This document shows positions 50,651-58,451 of a stretch of DNA of 64,000 bases, piece after piece. Under the pieces are notes generated by a model that did not search any database, was not told where the DNA came from, and saw only the letters and a program-made list of their open reading frames with translations. The stretch is from Leisingera sp. S132 (GTDB taxonomy: Bacteria > Pseudomonadota > Alphaproteobacteria > Rhodobacterales > Rhodobacteraceae): contig NZ_CP083553.1 in NCBI RefSeq assembly GCF_025144465.1, forward strand, positions 888,501 to 952,500, written 5' to 3'. The first letter of the stretch is position 1. Each line of letters opens with the position of its first letter. Both the position numbers and the translations under genes were made by a program.

Positions 50651-51239
50651 CAATCAGCGCCGGCGGCACGTCGCTGGAGGGCGCCGCATCAGCGGCGCGC
50701 AGGTACAGCGGCGCAGGCGGCTCGGTCACGGTTTCAAACCGCGCCGCTGCAATGCGCGCAATCGCTTCGGCAATCCCCGGCGGGCTCGCCTCGGGCGCAA
50801 ACGCCAGCCCGGCACCGCGGGCGGCCTCCGCAGCCTCCTGGCGCGGCATCAGACGCGGTGCTTGGCCCGGCAGCGCGGCATAGACCTGATCGCGCGGGGC
50901 AGGCACCGCGGGCAAAGACCCGTCCGCCGCGCGGGCCTCAAACCCGTCGACGCCCACTGCCGGCACTTCCAGCCCCAGCGCCAGCCCGCGGGCGGCGGAG
51001 ACCGCAATGCGGATGCCGGTGAAGTTGCCGGGGCCGATGCCCACGCCGATGGCGTCGAGGTCTGCCCATGCGGCACCGCCCTCCGACAATACCTCTTCCA
51101 GAAGCGGCATCAGCCGTTCGGCCTGACCCCGGGTCATTTCTTCCAGCCGGGAGGCCAGCACCACATCGCCGCGCAGCAAAGCGGCCGCGCAATGCGCGGC
51201 CGATGTGTCAAAACCCAGAACCAGCGGTTCGGCAGCCAT
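50643..51239 (-). CDS. tsaB: tRNA threonylcarbamoyladenosine biosynthesis protein TsaB
   Basis: A 198-residue ASKHA-fold protein that partners TsaD and TsaE to make t6A37 in tRNAs reading ANN codons. VLGFDTSAAHCAAALLRGDV is the N-terminal phosphate loop, LMPLLEEVLSEGGAAWADLD the linker, and IGVGIGPGNFTGIRIAVSAA the TsaB/TsaD signature. ARGLALGLEVPAVGVDG follows. It overlaps rimI by eight bases. Translation should begin at 51239 with CGAAAGGACATCTG in front (AAGGA, 7 bases). Confidence 0.95.
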   Translation of the reverse strand: MAAEPLVLGFDTSAAHCAAALLRGDVVLASRLEEMTRGQAERLMPLLEEVLSEGGAAWADLDAIGVGIGPGNFTGIRIAVSAARGLALGLEVPAVGVDGFEARAADGSLPAVPAPRDQVYAALPGQAPRLMPRQEAAEAARGAGLAFAPEASPPGIAEAIARIAAARFETVTEPPAPLYLRAADAAPSSDVPPALIDE

Positions 51240-51260
51240 CAGATGTCCTTTCGTGCGCGG

Positions 51261-51827
51261 TCAGACGGCAACCGGGCGCACTTCGGTGACTTCCGGGATG
51301 TAGTGGCGCAGCAGGTTTTCGATGCCCATCTTCAGGGTCAGGGTCGAGGACGGGCATCCGGCGCAGGCACCCTGCATATGCAGGTAGACCACGCCGCGGT
51401 CAAAACCGTGGAAGGTGATGTCGCCGCCGTCCTGTGCCACAGCCGGGCGCACCCGGCTGTCCAGCAGTTCCTTGATCTGGTCGACGATCTCGGCGTCCTC
51501 GCCGGAATGTTCCGCATGTCCCGAGGCCGGGCTTTCAGAACCGTCTGCCATCACCGGCTGGCCGGACTGGTAGTGCTCCATTACCGCACCCAGGATCGCG
51601 GGTTTGATGTGGTCCCATTCGACGCCTTCAGCCTTAGTCACCGTGACGAAGTCATTGCCGAAAAACACACCGGTTACGCCTTCAACCGCAAAGATGCGGG
51701 AGGCCAGCGGCGATTTGCCAGCGGCGTCTGGGCTGGGGAAGTCGGCAGTGCCGACCTCCAGAACGGTCTGGCCCGGCAGGAATTTCAGCGTCGCCGGGTT
51801 GGGCGTGGATTCAGTCTGAATGAACAT
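51261..51827 (-). CDS. NifU-family iron-sulfur scaffold/carrier protein (NfuA-like)
   Basis: A 188-residue Fe-S cluster carrier. The N-terminal Nfu_N domain starts MFIQTESTPNPATLKFLPGQ, typical of alphaproteobacterial and mitochondrial NFU1. The C-terminal NifU domain contains IKELLDSRVRPAVAQDGGDI and VYLHMQGACAGCPSSTLTLK with the CxxC cluster ligand pair. It would deliver 4Fe-4S clusters to target proteins such as aconitase or lipoate synthase. GGAG precedes the ATG. It lies upstream of tsaB in the same direction. Confidence 0.94.
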   Translation of the reverse strand: MFIQTESTPNPATLKFLPGQTVLEVGTADFPSPDAAGKSPLASRIFAVEGVTGVFFGNDFVTVTKAEGVEWDHIKPAILGAVMEHYQSGQPVMADGSESPASGHAEHSGEDAEIVDQIKELLDSRVRPAVAQDGGDITFHGFDRGVVYLHMQGACAGCPSSTLTLKMGIENLLRHYIPEVTEVRPVAV

Positions 51828-51896
51828 GTCGGGTCTCCGTTAAGCGTGCCCCCGATATGCGCTCTGCAGCCCGCCAAGTCAAGATTTGGAACGATT

Positions 51897-52496
51897 CTAA
51901 ATCGCATTGCCAGTGGTGTGCTCCAGCGCCTGCTCCAGCCGGTCATCGCCCCAGAACTGTTCCGTCCCGCTGGTAAAGCTGGGCGCGCCGAAAATGCCTG
52001 CGTTCATGGCCTCTTCGGTCTGGTCCCGCAGCGCGGACTTGATCTCCGGCGCCTGCGCCCGCTGCATCAGGCTGCGATCGAGACCGGCCTTGGTCAGGCA
52101 GTCCTGCAGGACAGTTTCATCTGCGATGTCTTTACCCGCGCCAAACTGCGCTTGGAACACCGCCTTGGCGAAAGGTTCAATGCGGTTCTCTTCGGCCGCA
52201 GCCAAAGCCAGCCGCGCCGCGGTCAGCCCGTTCTGCGGGAACACGTCCGGGCGGCAGAAGGGCAGGCCGCGGGCCGCGCAGATCCGCTCCATGTCGCGCC
52301 ACATATAGCGGCCCTTGGCCGGATAAATGTTGAAAGGGGAGGTGTCCCAGCCCTGGGCGGCAAAAATAGGCCCAAGCAGAAACGGCTTCCAGGTAACCGC
52401 AACGCCGCGGGCGGCAGCCATTCCGCCGATACGCATCACGCTCAGATAAGAGTAGGTGGAGGCGAATTCGAACCAGAAAATGATCCTGCCGCTCAT
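51897..52496 (-). CDS. 2-hydroxychromene-2-carboxylate isomerase-like DsbA-family protein
   Basis: A 199-residue thioredoxin-fold protein of the HCCA isomerase / kappa-GST group. IIFWFEFASTYSYLSVMRIG has the conserved Ser that replaces the DsbA cysteine, FLLGPIFAAQGWDTSPFNIY and KGRYMWRDMERICAARGLPF are the linker helices, and GIFGAPSFTSGTEQFWGDDR contains the cis-Pro loop and the C-terminal signature. HCCA isomerases act in naphthalene breakdown, but here no such genes are nearby, so another thiol-dependent isomerisation is likely. Confidence 0.92.
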   Translation of the reverse strand: MSGRIIFWFEFASTYSYLSVMRIGGMAAARGVAVTWKPFLLGPIFAAQGWDTSPFNIYPAKGRYMWRDMERICAARGLPFCRPDVFPQNGLTAARLALAAAEENRIEPFAKAVFQAQFGAGKDIADETVLQDCLTKAGLDRSLMQRAQAPEIKSALRDQTEEAMNAGIFGAPSFTSGTEQFWGDDRLEQALEHTTGNAI

Positions 52497-52517
52497 CGCC
52501 TCTGCCGTCCCTTCTGG

Positions 52518-52973
52518 TCAGGTGATCGCTTCCAGCTTTTCCTTGCTCAGGTCGCCGGGCACAATGGTGATCGGCACCGGCAGGGCGCCGGAGTTCTTGG
52601 TGAGCTGAGTGACCAGCGGTCCCGGTCCCTTACGGCCGGTGCCAGCGCCCAGCACGAGAACGCCGATTTCCGCATCGCCCTCGATAAAGTCGAGGATTTC
52701 CGGCACCGGTTCCCCCTCGCGGATCACCAGTTCGGGGTCCACGTTCTGGCGGTCGCGCATCCATTTGGCAAAAACCTCAAAATGCGCGTGGATGCGCTCG
52801 CGGGCTTCCTCGCGCATCACCTCGCCGACACCGATCCAGTGGTTGAACTCATCCGGCGGGATGACCGACAGGATGGTAACGCCCGCGCCGGTATGCGCCG
52901 CCCGCATCGCGGCAAAGCGCATGGCGTTCAGGCATTCGCGGCTGTCGTCCAGGACCACAAGGAATTTGCGCAT
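52518..52973 (-). CDS. Universal stress protein (UspA family)
   Basis: A 151-residue UspA-fold protein. MRKFLVVLDDSRECLNAMRF has the ATP-binding Asp, AHTGAGVTILSVIPPDEFNH follows, and the glycine-rich end VLVLGAGTGRKGPGPLVTQL resembles the Gx2Gx9G nucleotide loop. The ATG at 52973 is selected because it matches the family start; the frame is open to 53021. USP proteins bind ATP and respond to stress. It lies 21 bases before the HCCA-isomerase-like gene on the same strand. Confidence 0.92.
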   Translation of the reverse strand: MRKFLVVLDDSRECLNAMRFAAMRAAHTGAGVTILSVIPPDEFNHWIGVGEVMREEARERIHAHFEVFAKWMRDRQNVDPELVIREGEPVPEILDFIEGDAEIGVLVLGAGTGRKGPGPLVTQLTKNSGALPVPITIVPGDLSKEKLEAIT

Positions 52974-53117
52974 CTTCGCTCTCTCGTTGTTGCACCGCGG
53001 ATCATGGCGCAAGCGGGCCAATCAGGCAATAGAGCCAACGCGCCGTCATCGCTGCGTATTTCTGGCCCTAGACTTTCTGCCGGATAGGATTGCCTTGTCC
53101 CGGTGGAACGGACGGAT

Positions 53118-53981
53118 TTACAGCTGGGTGGCGGCCCAGTCCCAATAAAGGTCCCGTACCCGTTTGGCCACGGGGCCGGCCTGGTAGCGGCAGTCGTCAA
53201 AGGCGGTGACGGGCGTCACCTTGCTCATGTTGCCGGAGAGAAAGATCTCGTCCGCCCCCTCGAAATCCTGATATCCCAGCACGCATTCATGCACGGTGAT
53301 GCCGTCAGCACGCATGTTGCTGATATGGCGCGCGCGTGTGATGCCCGCCAGGAAGGTTCCGTTGGGGACCGGGGTGAAGACCTCGCCGTCGCGGACCATG
53401 AAGACATTGGTGGTGGCGGTTTCGGCGACATTGCCCAGGGCGTCCAGCACCAGCGCGTTGCTGAACCCTTTGCTGCGCGCCTCCCGCAGCATCCGGGCAT
53501 TGTTGGGATAGAGGCAGCCCGCCTTGGCATTCACCACCGCGCTTTCCAGCACCGGACGGCGGAAACGGGTGCGGGTCAGCGTGGCAGAGGCCTCGGGCGC
53601 CGCCATCGGTATTTCCTCCAAGCAGACAGCGAACCGTGTGCTGTCCGCCTTGGGCGCAATCAGCGTCTCGTCGCCGTCGGCGGCCCAGTACATCGGCCGG
53701 ATATAGACCGCGGCGCCGGGGGCAAACCCCTCCAGCCCGTCGCGGATGATCTCCGTCATCTGCGCTGCGGAAAGGGTCGGCGTCATCATCAGTGCCTCGG
53801 CTGAGGCATTGGTGCGGGCGCAGTGCAGGTCCAGGTCCGGAGTTCTGCCGTCAAAGAAGCGCGCGCCGTCAAAAACGGAGGACCCCAGCCACATCGCATG
53901 GTCCGCAGCCCGCATTACGGCCGTATTGCCATCCTGCCAGCTGCCATCGAAAAATGTGCGGATATTGCGGCCAACAGCCAT
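53118..53981 (-). CDS. Branched-chain / D-amino acid aminotransferase-family protein (class IV PLP)
   Basis: A 287-residue fold-type IV PLP enzyme resembling branched-chain aminotransferases. RTFFDGSWQDGNTAVMRAAD and WLGSSVFDGARFFDGRTPDL form the N-terminal domain. VVNAKAGCLYPNNARMLREA holds the PLP lysine (NAKAG) and ALVLDALGNVAETATTNVFM the cofactor phosphate region. YQDFEGADEIFLSGNMSKVT is the C-terminal signature. AAGGAGG precedes the ATG at 53981. Substrate range cannot be fixed; a BCAT role is likely. An 18-bp palindrome lies 187 bases upstream. Confidence 0.9.
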   Translation of the reverse strand: MAVGRNIRTFFDGSWQDGNTAVMRAADHAMWLGSSVFDGARFFDGRTPDLDLHCARTNASAEALMMTPTLSAAQMTEIIRDGLEGFAPGAAVYIRPMYWAADGDETLIAPKADSTRFAVCLEEIPMAAPEASATLTRTRFRRPVLESAVVNAKAGCLYPNNARMLREARSKGFSNALVLDALGNVAETATTNVFMVRDGEVFTPVPNGTFLAGITRARHISNMRADGITVHECVLGYQDFEGADEIFLSGNMSKVTPVTAFDDCRYQAGPVAKRVRDLYWDWAATQL

Positions 53982-54167
53982 GGTTCTGCCTCCTTCTGCT
54001 TGCCGCAAGGGTAGGCAGGCAAAGGTCAGAGGTCCAGACCTGACAGAGCGCCCCCAAGCCGGTGAAGTGGCACTGAAGAAGCGTATTTTTGTATTTTTTA
54101 CAGTGCTTTGAGCGGTTCCTTGGTGCGATTTTACGTCGCGTCGGTTAAGTCAGTATGTCTGACCAAT

Positions 54168-54185
54168 TGTTTCGCGCGCGAAACA
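54168..54185. promoter_or_regulatory. Perfect 18-bp palindrome upstream of the aminotransferase gene
   Basis: TGTTTCGCGCGCGAAACA reads the same on both strands. It lies in the gap between the aminotransferase start (53981) and the VOC gene stop (54205), in an AT-richer stretch, and looks like an operator for a dimeric repressor. An imperfect GTCA/TGAC pair is adjacent at 54150-54164. Confidence 0.5.
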
Positions 54186-54204
54186 TTCGGACAGAATGGC
54201 TGAC

Positions 54205-54699
54205 CTACTCAACCTCCGCGAGCATCGCCTGCAGGTCCAGCGCTTCGGTTCCCATGGCGAGGCTGCCGTCAGCTGCCCGCGGCCACTCCATTTCCGGCCG
54301 GTCGCGGTAGAGCTCCACCCCGTTGCCATCCGGGTCGCGCAGGTAGATGGCCTCGGAGACGCCGTGGTCGGCTGCGCCCTCGAGCGCGATGCCCGCCTCC
54401 AGCACCCGGCGCAGCACCGCGGCCAGGCTCTTGCGGTCCGGCAGCAGGATGGCGGTGTGGTAGAGGCCGGTCATGTTCGGTGCCGGGGCCGGGCCGCCGT
54501 GCGACTGCCAGGTGTTGAGCCCGATGTGGTGGTGGTAACCGCCGGCCGACAGGAAGGCGGCGGAACTGCCCAGCCGCTGGGTTACGTCAAATCCCAGCAC
54601 GCCGCTGTAAAACCCGATTGCCCGTTCCAGGTCCGACACCTTGAGGTGGACATGGCCGATGCGGGTGCCTGCGGGCAGGGGGTCAGTTCCGGTGCTCAT
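54205..54699 (-). CDS. VOC-family (glyoxalase/extradiol dioxygenase-like) protein
   Basis: A 164-residue two-module VOC protein. Module 1 has RIGHVHLKVSDLERAIGFYS with a metal-site histidine, then VLGFDVTQRLGSSAAFLSAG and YHHHIGLNTW with another histidine. Module 2 has GLYHTAILLPDRKSLAAVLR and YLRDPDGNGVELYRDRPEME with the terminal Glu ligand. This resembles the N-terminal domain of CatE-type catechol dioxygenases. GGAG lies 7 bases before the ATG at 54699. It is downstream of the paa operon in the same direction, separated by 200 bases containing hairpins. Confidence 0.9.
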   Translation of the reverse strand: MSTGTDPLPAGTRIGHVHLKVSDLERAIGFYSGVLGFDVTQRLGSSAAFLSAGGYHHHIGLNTWQSHGGPAPAPNMTGLYHTAILLPDRKSLAAVLRRVLEAGIALEGAADHGVSEAIYLRDPDGNGVELYRDRPEMEWPRAADGSLAMGTEALDLQAMLAEVE

Positions 54700-54899
54700 G
54701 ACAGTCTCCAATTGCTTGCTTCCGGCAATATGGAGGCGGCGCGGCGCTGGTTCTATTCCGCAAGGCTGCACCCTTTCCCTGTGGATTTGCACAGCCTGGC
54801 ACTGCGGCACGGCCTGCGCGCCGCCAGGCGCGCCGGGCCCAACCGGGCCTGCGCATCTGTGATGCGCGGCAGCCCGGGCGGGAGAGCTTCCGCAGGAGA

Positions 54900-55661
54900 T
54901 CAGGCGGCAGGTTTCAGCCCGGCCTTGGCCAGAACGGCAGCAGCCTGCTGTTCCCAGCGGGCTTTCAAATCCGCATTCGGGGTGCGGCGCAGGCCCAGGG
55001 TCTTGAGACCCTCGAATTTTTGCGAGGTCTCGGAACCAAAGCTCGCCGCAACCCGCGGCCACCAATAGTCCGCCAGCTCCTGCAGGGCATCGGCGCCCTG
55101 TGCTTCCACCAGAACCATCAGGCCTTCCTCGGCCAGCTCGGCGTGATGCGCCTCGATGGGCTGGATGGCGCGGAAGGCCTCGGCCAGCGGCTGGTAGGAA
55201 ACATGGCTCAGCTCTTCCAGCTGCACGGTGACGGCTGTCCCCATCAGAAGGTTCATCACCACTGCATCCGCCCAGCCTTCCAGCGGGTAGTTGAACACGG
55301 CGAGGCGCATGTCGTGCTTGCTGCGGGTCTGGCCGATGTCGGCGCCGCGTTCCAGCCGCGCGGTCCAGGGGTGGTGGTCGGCATAGCGTTCTGTATCTGC
55401 GCCAAAATCGCCCATGATACGCAGCACCTTTTCGGCGCTGTCGGATTTTTCCAGAACGATCTTGGCGGCGGCGATGCGCGCCTTGATGCCCGGCCCCTCG
55501 TTGATAATGTCGGCAAAGCCTGCGGCCCCCGCCAGTTCGCTGTCGACAAAGGTCGCCATCATCTTCATCAGCTCGGCGCGGTAGCGCGGCGGCACGTTGG
55601 ACGGGTTGCTCAGCACGCCGCCCTGGGCCAGATAGCTTGCGATGCTCATCTCGTCAGTCAT
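54900..55661 (-). CDS. PaaA/PaaC-like ferritin-fold protein at the end of the paa operon
   Basis: A 253-residue protein of the phenylacetic-acid-catabolic family (PaaA/PaaC fold). It has ELMKMMATFVDSELAGAAGF, RLERGADIGQTRSKHDMRLA, AVTVQLEELSHVSYQPLAEA and PIEAHHAELAEEGLMVLVEA. Glu and His residues in ELAGA, EELSH and EAHHAE could bind a di-iron centre as in PaaA. It is the sixth gene after paaABCDE, 24 bases downstream of paaE, so it is a real operon member. It is not PaaC, which is encoded at 57343. Role unknown: alternative oxygenase subunit or ring-epoxidase helper. Confidence 0.85.
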   Translation of the reverse strand: MTDEMSIASYLAQGGVLSNPSNVPPRYRAELMKMMATFVDSELAGAAGFADIINEGPGIKARIAAAKIVLEKSDSAEKVLRIMGDFGADTERYADHHPWTARLERGADIGQTRSKHDMRLAVFNYPLEGWADAVVMNLLMGTAVTVQLEELSHVSYQPLAEAFRAIQPIEAHHAELAEEGLMVLVEAQGADALQELADYWWPRVAASFGSETSQKFEGLKTLGLRRTPNADLKARWEQQAAAVLAKAGLKPAA

Positions 55662-55685
55662 GATCTTTCCTCCCTCGCGCAGGCG

Positions 55686-56759
55686 TTACTGGTCGTAATC
55701 GACCACGACGTTATCGGTCACTGGATAGGCCTGGCACGAGAGCACATAGCCTTTTTCGACCTCGTAATCCTCCAGCGCGTGGTTGGCGACCATTTCGACC
55801 TCGCCCTCCAGCACCTTGCAGCGGCAGGTGGAGCATACACCTGCCTTGCAGGCATAGGGCGCGTCCATGGCGTTCTCGAGCGCCGCGTCCAGCAGGGTCA
55901 TGTCCTTGCCCATTTCGATGGTCTGGGTGGCGCCGTCCAGCGTAATCGCGGCCTTGGTCTGGTTGGCGCTGCTGGCCGCATCCGTTGCGGTGGCCTTGCG
56001 CTTGGCGCGGCCCGGCTGAGCAGAGGCGAACAGTTCGAACTTGATCTGGCTATCGCCTAGACCGGCGGTGCGCAGTGCCGCAGCGATGCCCAGCATCATC
56101 GGCTCCGGGCCGCAGATAAAGGCGGTGTCGACCGACTGAATGTCGATCCAGTGCTCGAACAGCTGGGCGCATTTCTCCTCAGTCACCAGACCGGTGAACA
56201 AGTCGATTTCCTGAGCGTCGGATTCCAGTACATGGATCACATTGAAGCGGCCCATGTAGAGGTTTTTCAGATCCTCCAGTTCCTCGCGGAACATGATCGT
56301 GTTCACGCCCTTGTTGGCGTAGACCAGCGTGAAGGAGGATTTGGGTTCGGCCTCAAGCGTTGTCTTGAGGATCGACAGCACGGGCGTGATGCCTGAACCG
56401 CCGGCAAAGCCGAGGTAGTGCTTTTGCGCCGTCCCGTCGAGCGGGGTGAAGAAGGTCCCCATCGGCGCCATCGCCTGCAGGGTATCACCCGCCTTCAGCT
56501 CGGTGTTAGCCCAGGTCGAAAAGGCGCCGCCGTCGACGCGCTTGATGCCGACCTGCAGGATGCCTTCGTCCTTGCCGGCGCAGATCGAGTAGCTGCGCCG
56601 CAGTTCCTCGCCGTCGAAGTCGCGGCGGAAGGTCAGGTACTGCCCTTGGGTGAAATCGAATTCCTCAGCCGCGCCACCCGCGGGCTTCAGGGTGACAACC
56701 ACCGCATCGCGGATGGTCTTGCGGACGTCGGTGACTTCAAGGTCGTGAAAGCGCGCCAT
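55686..56759 (-). CDS. paaE: Phenylacetyl-CoA epoxidase reductase subunit
   Basis: A 357-residue flavin/iron-sulfur reductase (also called PaaK) that passes electrons from NADPH to the PaaA di-iron site. The FAD domain has TFRRDFDGEELRRSYSICAG (RxYS motif), and the NAD domain has YLGFAGGSGITPVLSILKTT and AFICGPEPMMLGIAAALR. The C-terminal 2Fe-2S domain has CKAGVCSTCRCKVLEGEVEM plus a final cysteine in VLSCQAYP. The ATG at 56759 is 10 bases after paaD; the open frame upstream is not used. Confidence 0.96.
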   Translation of the reverse strand: MARFHDLEVTDVRKTIRDAVVVTLKPAGGAAEEFDFTQGQYLTFRRDFDGEELRRSYSICAGKDEGILQVGIKRVDGGAFSTWANTELKAGDTLQAMAPMGTFFTPLDGTAQKHYLGFAGGSGITPVLSILKTTLEAEPKSSFTLVYANKGVNTIMFREELEDLKNLYMGRFNVIHVLESDAQEIDLFTGLVTEEKCAQLFEHWIDIQSVDTAFICGPEPMMLGIAAALRTAGLGDSQIKFELFASAQPGRAKRKATATDAASSANQTKAAITLDGATQTIEMGKDMTLLDAALENAMDAPYACKAGVCSTCRCKVLEGEVEMVANHALEDYEVEKGYVLSCQAYPVTDNVVVDYDQ

Positions 56760-56769
56760 CAGGGTCTCC

Positions 56770-57243
56770 TCAGATGCACTTGAAATAATCAAAGGGTTCG
56801 AGGCAGTCCTGGCAGCGCCAGTGGGCCTTGCAAGGGGTCGAGCCGAACTGGCTGACCTTGGTGACATGTGTGCTGCCGCAGTGCGGGCATTTCTCGGGGC
56901 CGCCTGCGGGCTGGGGCGGGGCGATGCCGTAAGCCTCCAGCTTGGTGCGGCCTTTTTCCGACAGCCAATCGGTGGTCCAGGCCGGCGAAATCTGCGTTTT
57001 GAGCCGCAGATCAGTGATGCCGCGGCCGCGCAGGGCGGTCTCAATATCCATGGCGATCACCGCTGTGGCCGGGCAGCCGGAGTAGGTCGGGGTTACGGTG
57101 ACCACCAAAGTCTTCCCTTCCCAGGCCACATCGCGGATGATGCCCAGGTCCACCAGCGAGATCACCGGGATCTCCGGGTCCGGCACGGCGTCGAGCCAGT
57201 CCCAGACTTGGGTGATGCTTGGCTGAGTTGTCACTTGGCTCAT
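56770..57243 (-). CDS. paaD: Phenylacetyl-CoA epoxidase assembly protein PaaD
   Basis: A 157-residue DUF59/MIP18-family protein (PaaD/PaaJ), required for maturation or cluster supply of the epoxidase. VWDWLDAVPDPEIPVISLVD and VTPTYSGCPATAVIAMDIET (with the DUF59 cysteine) are its N-terminal signature. The C-terminus is a zinc ribbon, PEKCPHCGSTHVTKVSQFGS then CKAHWRCQDCLEPFDYFKCI, with four cysteines. It starts 99 bases after paaC and ends 10 bases before paaE. Confidence 0.95.
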   Translation of the reverse strand: MSQVTTQPSITQVWDWLDAVPDPEIPVISLVDLGIIRDVAWEGKTLVVTVTPTYSGCPATAVIAMDIETALRGRGITDLRLKTQISPAWTTDWLSEKGRTKLEAYGIAPPQPAGGPEKCPHCGSTHVTKVSQFGSTPCKAHWRCQDCLEPFDYFKCI

Positions 57244-57342
57244 GCGGTTACCCTCATTGGCTGTTCCGCCCGGACTTCCCAGCGGAAGCGGGCCTCACCC
57301 CCGTTTGACGCCGGGGATGCCCTCAGTTCCTTGGCCGAGGCC

Positions 57343-58104
57343 TTACCACTTGGCGCCTGGATAGGCGCGCTGCAGCCATTGCATCTGGGTCAGCAGGTGG
57401 CCCAGATGCTCTGTGTGCATCGCACCGGTGCGCCCGCCTTTGTGGGCAAAGCGGCTTTCGGGAATGGACAGCGTCGCATCACCCAGGATGCGGGACACCA
57501 GTGCGTCGTATTCTTCGCGCAGGGCCGCCGGATCGGGGGCGATGCCAGCCTTCACCATTTCGGCGTCCACATCGTCGGACTGGAACATCTCGCCCACATA
57601 GGGCCAGAGGTAATCCAGCGCCTCCTGCATCCGGCGGTGGCTTTCCCCGGTGCCGTCGCCCAGCCCCACCACAGTGTCGGCGGAGCGTTCCAGGTGATAG
57701 GCCACCTCTTTCGTGGCTTTCTCGGCAATTGCGGCAACGCGTTCGTCCGATGATTTCATCAGCCGGCCCAGCTGGATCGAATGCCAGGCGTCAAACAGGA
57801 ACTGGCGCATCAGGGTGCGGCCGAAATCGCCGTTCGGCACCTCGCACAAGAGCACGTTGCGGAAATCCCAGGCGTCGCGCAGGAAGGCAAGATCGTCGGC
57901 GGATTTGCCTTCGCCTTCAACTTCGGCGGCAAGGCCGAGCCACATTTGGGTCTGGCCGATCATGTCCAGCGCAGTGTTGGCCAGCGCGATGTCCTCTTCC
58001 AGCACCGGCGCGTGGCCGCACCATTCGCTGACGCGGTGGCCGAGGATCAGGGTGTTGTCCCCCATCCGCAGCAGGAACTGGAAAAATGCGTCTTCGCGGG
58101 CCAT
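57343..58104 (-). CDS. paaC: Phenylacetyl-CoA epoxidase structural subunit PaaC
   Basis: A 253-residue ferritin-fold structural subunit of the epoxidase (also PaaI), which holds PaaA but lacks a functional di-iron site. It contains RMGDNTLILGHRVSEWCGHA, EEDIALANTALDMIGQTQMW, FLFDAWHSIQLGRLMKSSDE and TKEVAYHLERSADTVVGLGD followed by GTGESHRRMQEALDYLWPYV. It overlaps paaB by one base (ATG at 58104). Length and order (A-B-C-D-E) match the standard operon. Confidence 0.96.
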   Translation of the reverse strand: MAREDAFFQFLLRMGDNTLILGHRVSEWCGHAPVLEEDIALANTALDMIGQTQMWLGLAAEVEGEGKSADDLAFLRDAWDFRNVLLCEVPNGDFGRTLMRQFLFDAWHSIQLGRLMKSSDERVAAIAEKATKEVAYHLERSADTVVGLGDGTGESHRRMQEALDYLWPYVGEMFQSDDVDAEMVKAGIAPDPAALREEYDALVSRILGDATLSIPESRFAHKGGRTGAMHTEHLGHLLTQMQWLQRAYPGAKW

Positions 58105-58388
58105 TACATCGCCCCCACTTCTTCGGGGATGTCAAAGAAGGTCGGGTGGCGGTAGACCTTGCTTTCCGACGGCTCATAAAGCGGGCCCTTGTCGCTGGGC
58201 GAGGAAGCGGAAATGTGGTTGGCTTCCACAACCCAGATCGACACGCCTTCGTTGCGGCGGGTGTAGACGTCGCGGGCGTTCTTGATCGCCATTTCCGCGT
58301 CCGGCGCATGCAGGGAGCCGACGTGGCGGTGGCTCATGCCGTGCTGGCCGCGGATGAAGATTTCCCAGAGGGGCCATTCGTTTTTCAT
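58104..58388 (-). CDS. paaB: Phenylacetyl-CoA epoxidase subunit PaaB
   Basis: A 94-residue small subunit (also PaaH) that helps assemble the PaaABC(E) complex. MKNEWPLWEIFIRGQHGMSH and HVGSLHAPDAEMAIKNARDV are the family signature, with NEGVSIWVVEANHISASSPS following. Its end overlaps the start of paaC by one base, and paaA lies 63 bases upstream. No odd features. Confidence 0.96.
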   Translation of the reverse strand: MKNEWPLWEIFIRGQHGMSHRHVGSLHAPDAEMAIKNARDVYTRRNEGVSIWVVEANHISASSPSDKGPLYEPSESKVYRHPTFFDIPEEVGAM

Positions 58389-58451
58389 GTCTCAAATCCT
58401 CCTGGCTGAGGGGGCGCTGCGCGTCTGGGCGGGGCGCCGGAATGCTTGGGG

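Noticed and set aside
50466-53087. 873-residue open frame on the plus strand
   Set aside because: Antisense to rimI, tsaB, nfuA, the HCCA-isomerase-like gene and the USP gene. All of those have family motifs; this frame is an artefact of high GC third positions.
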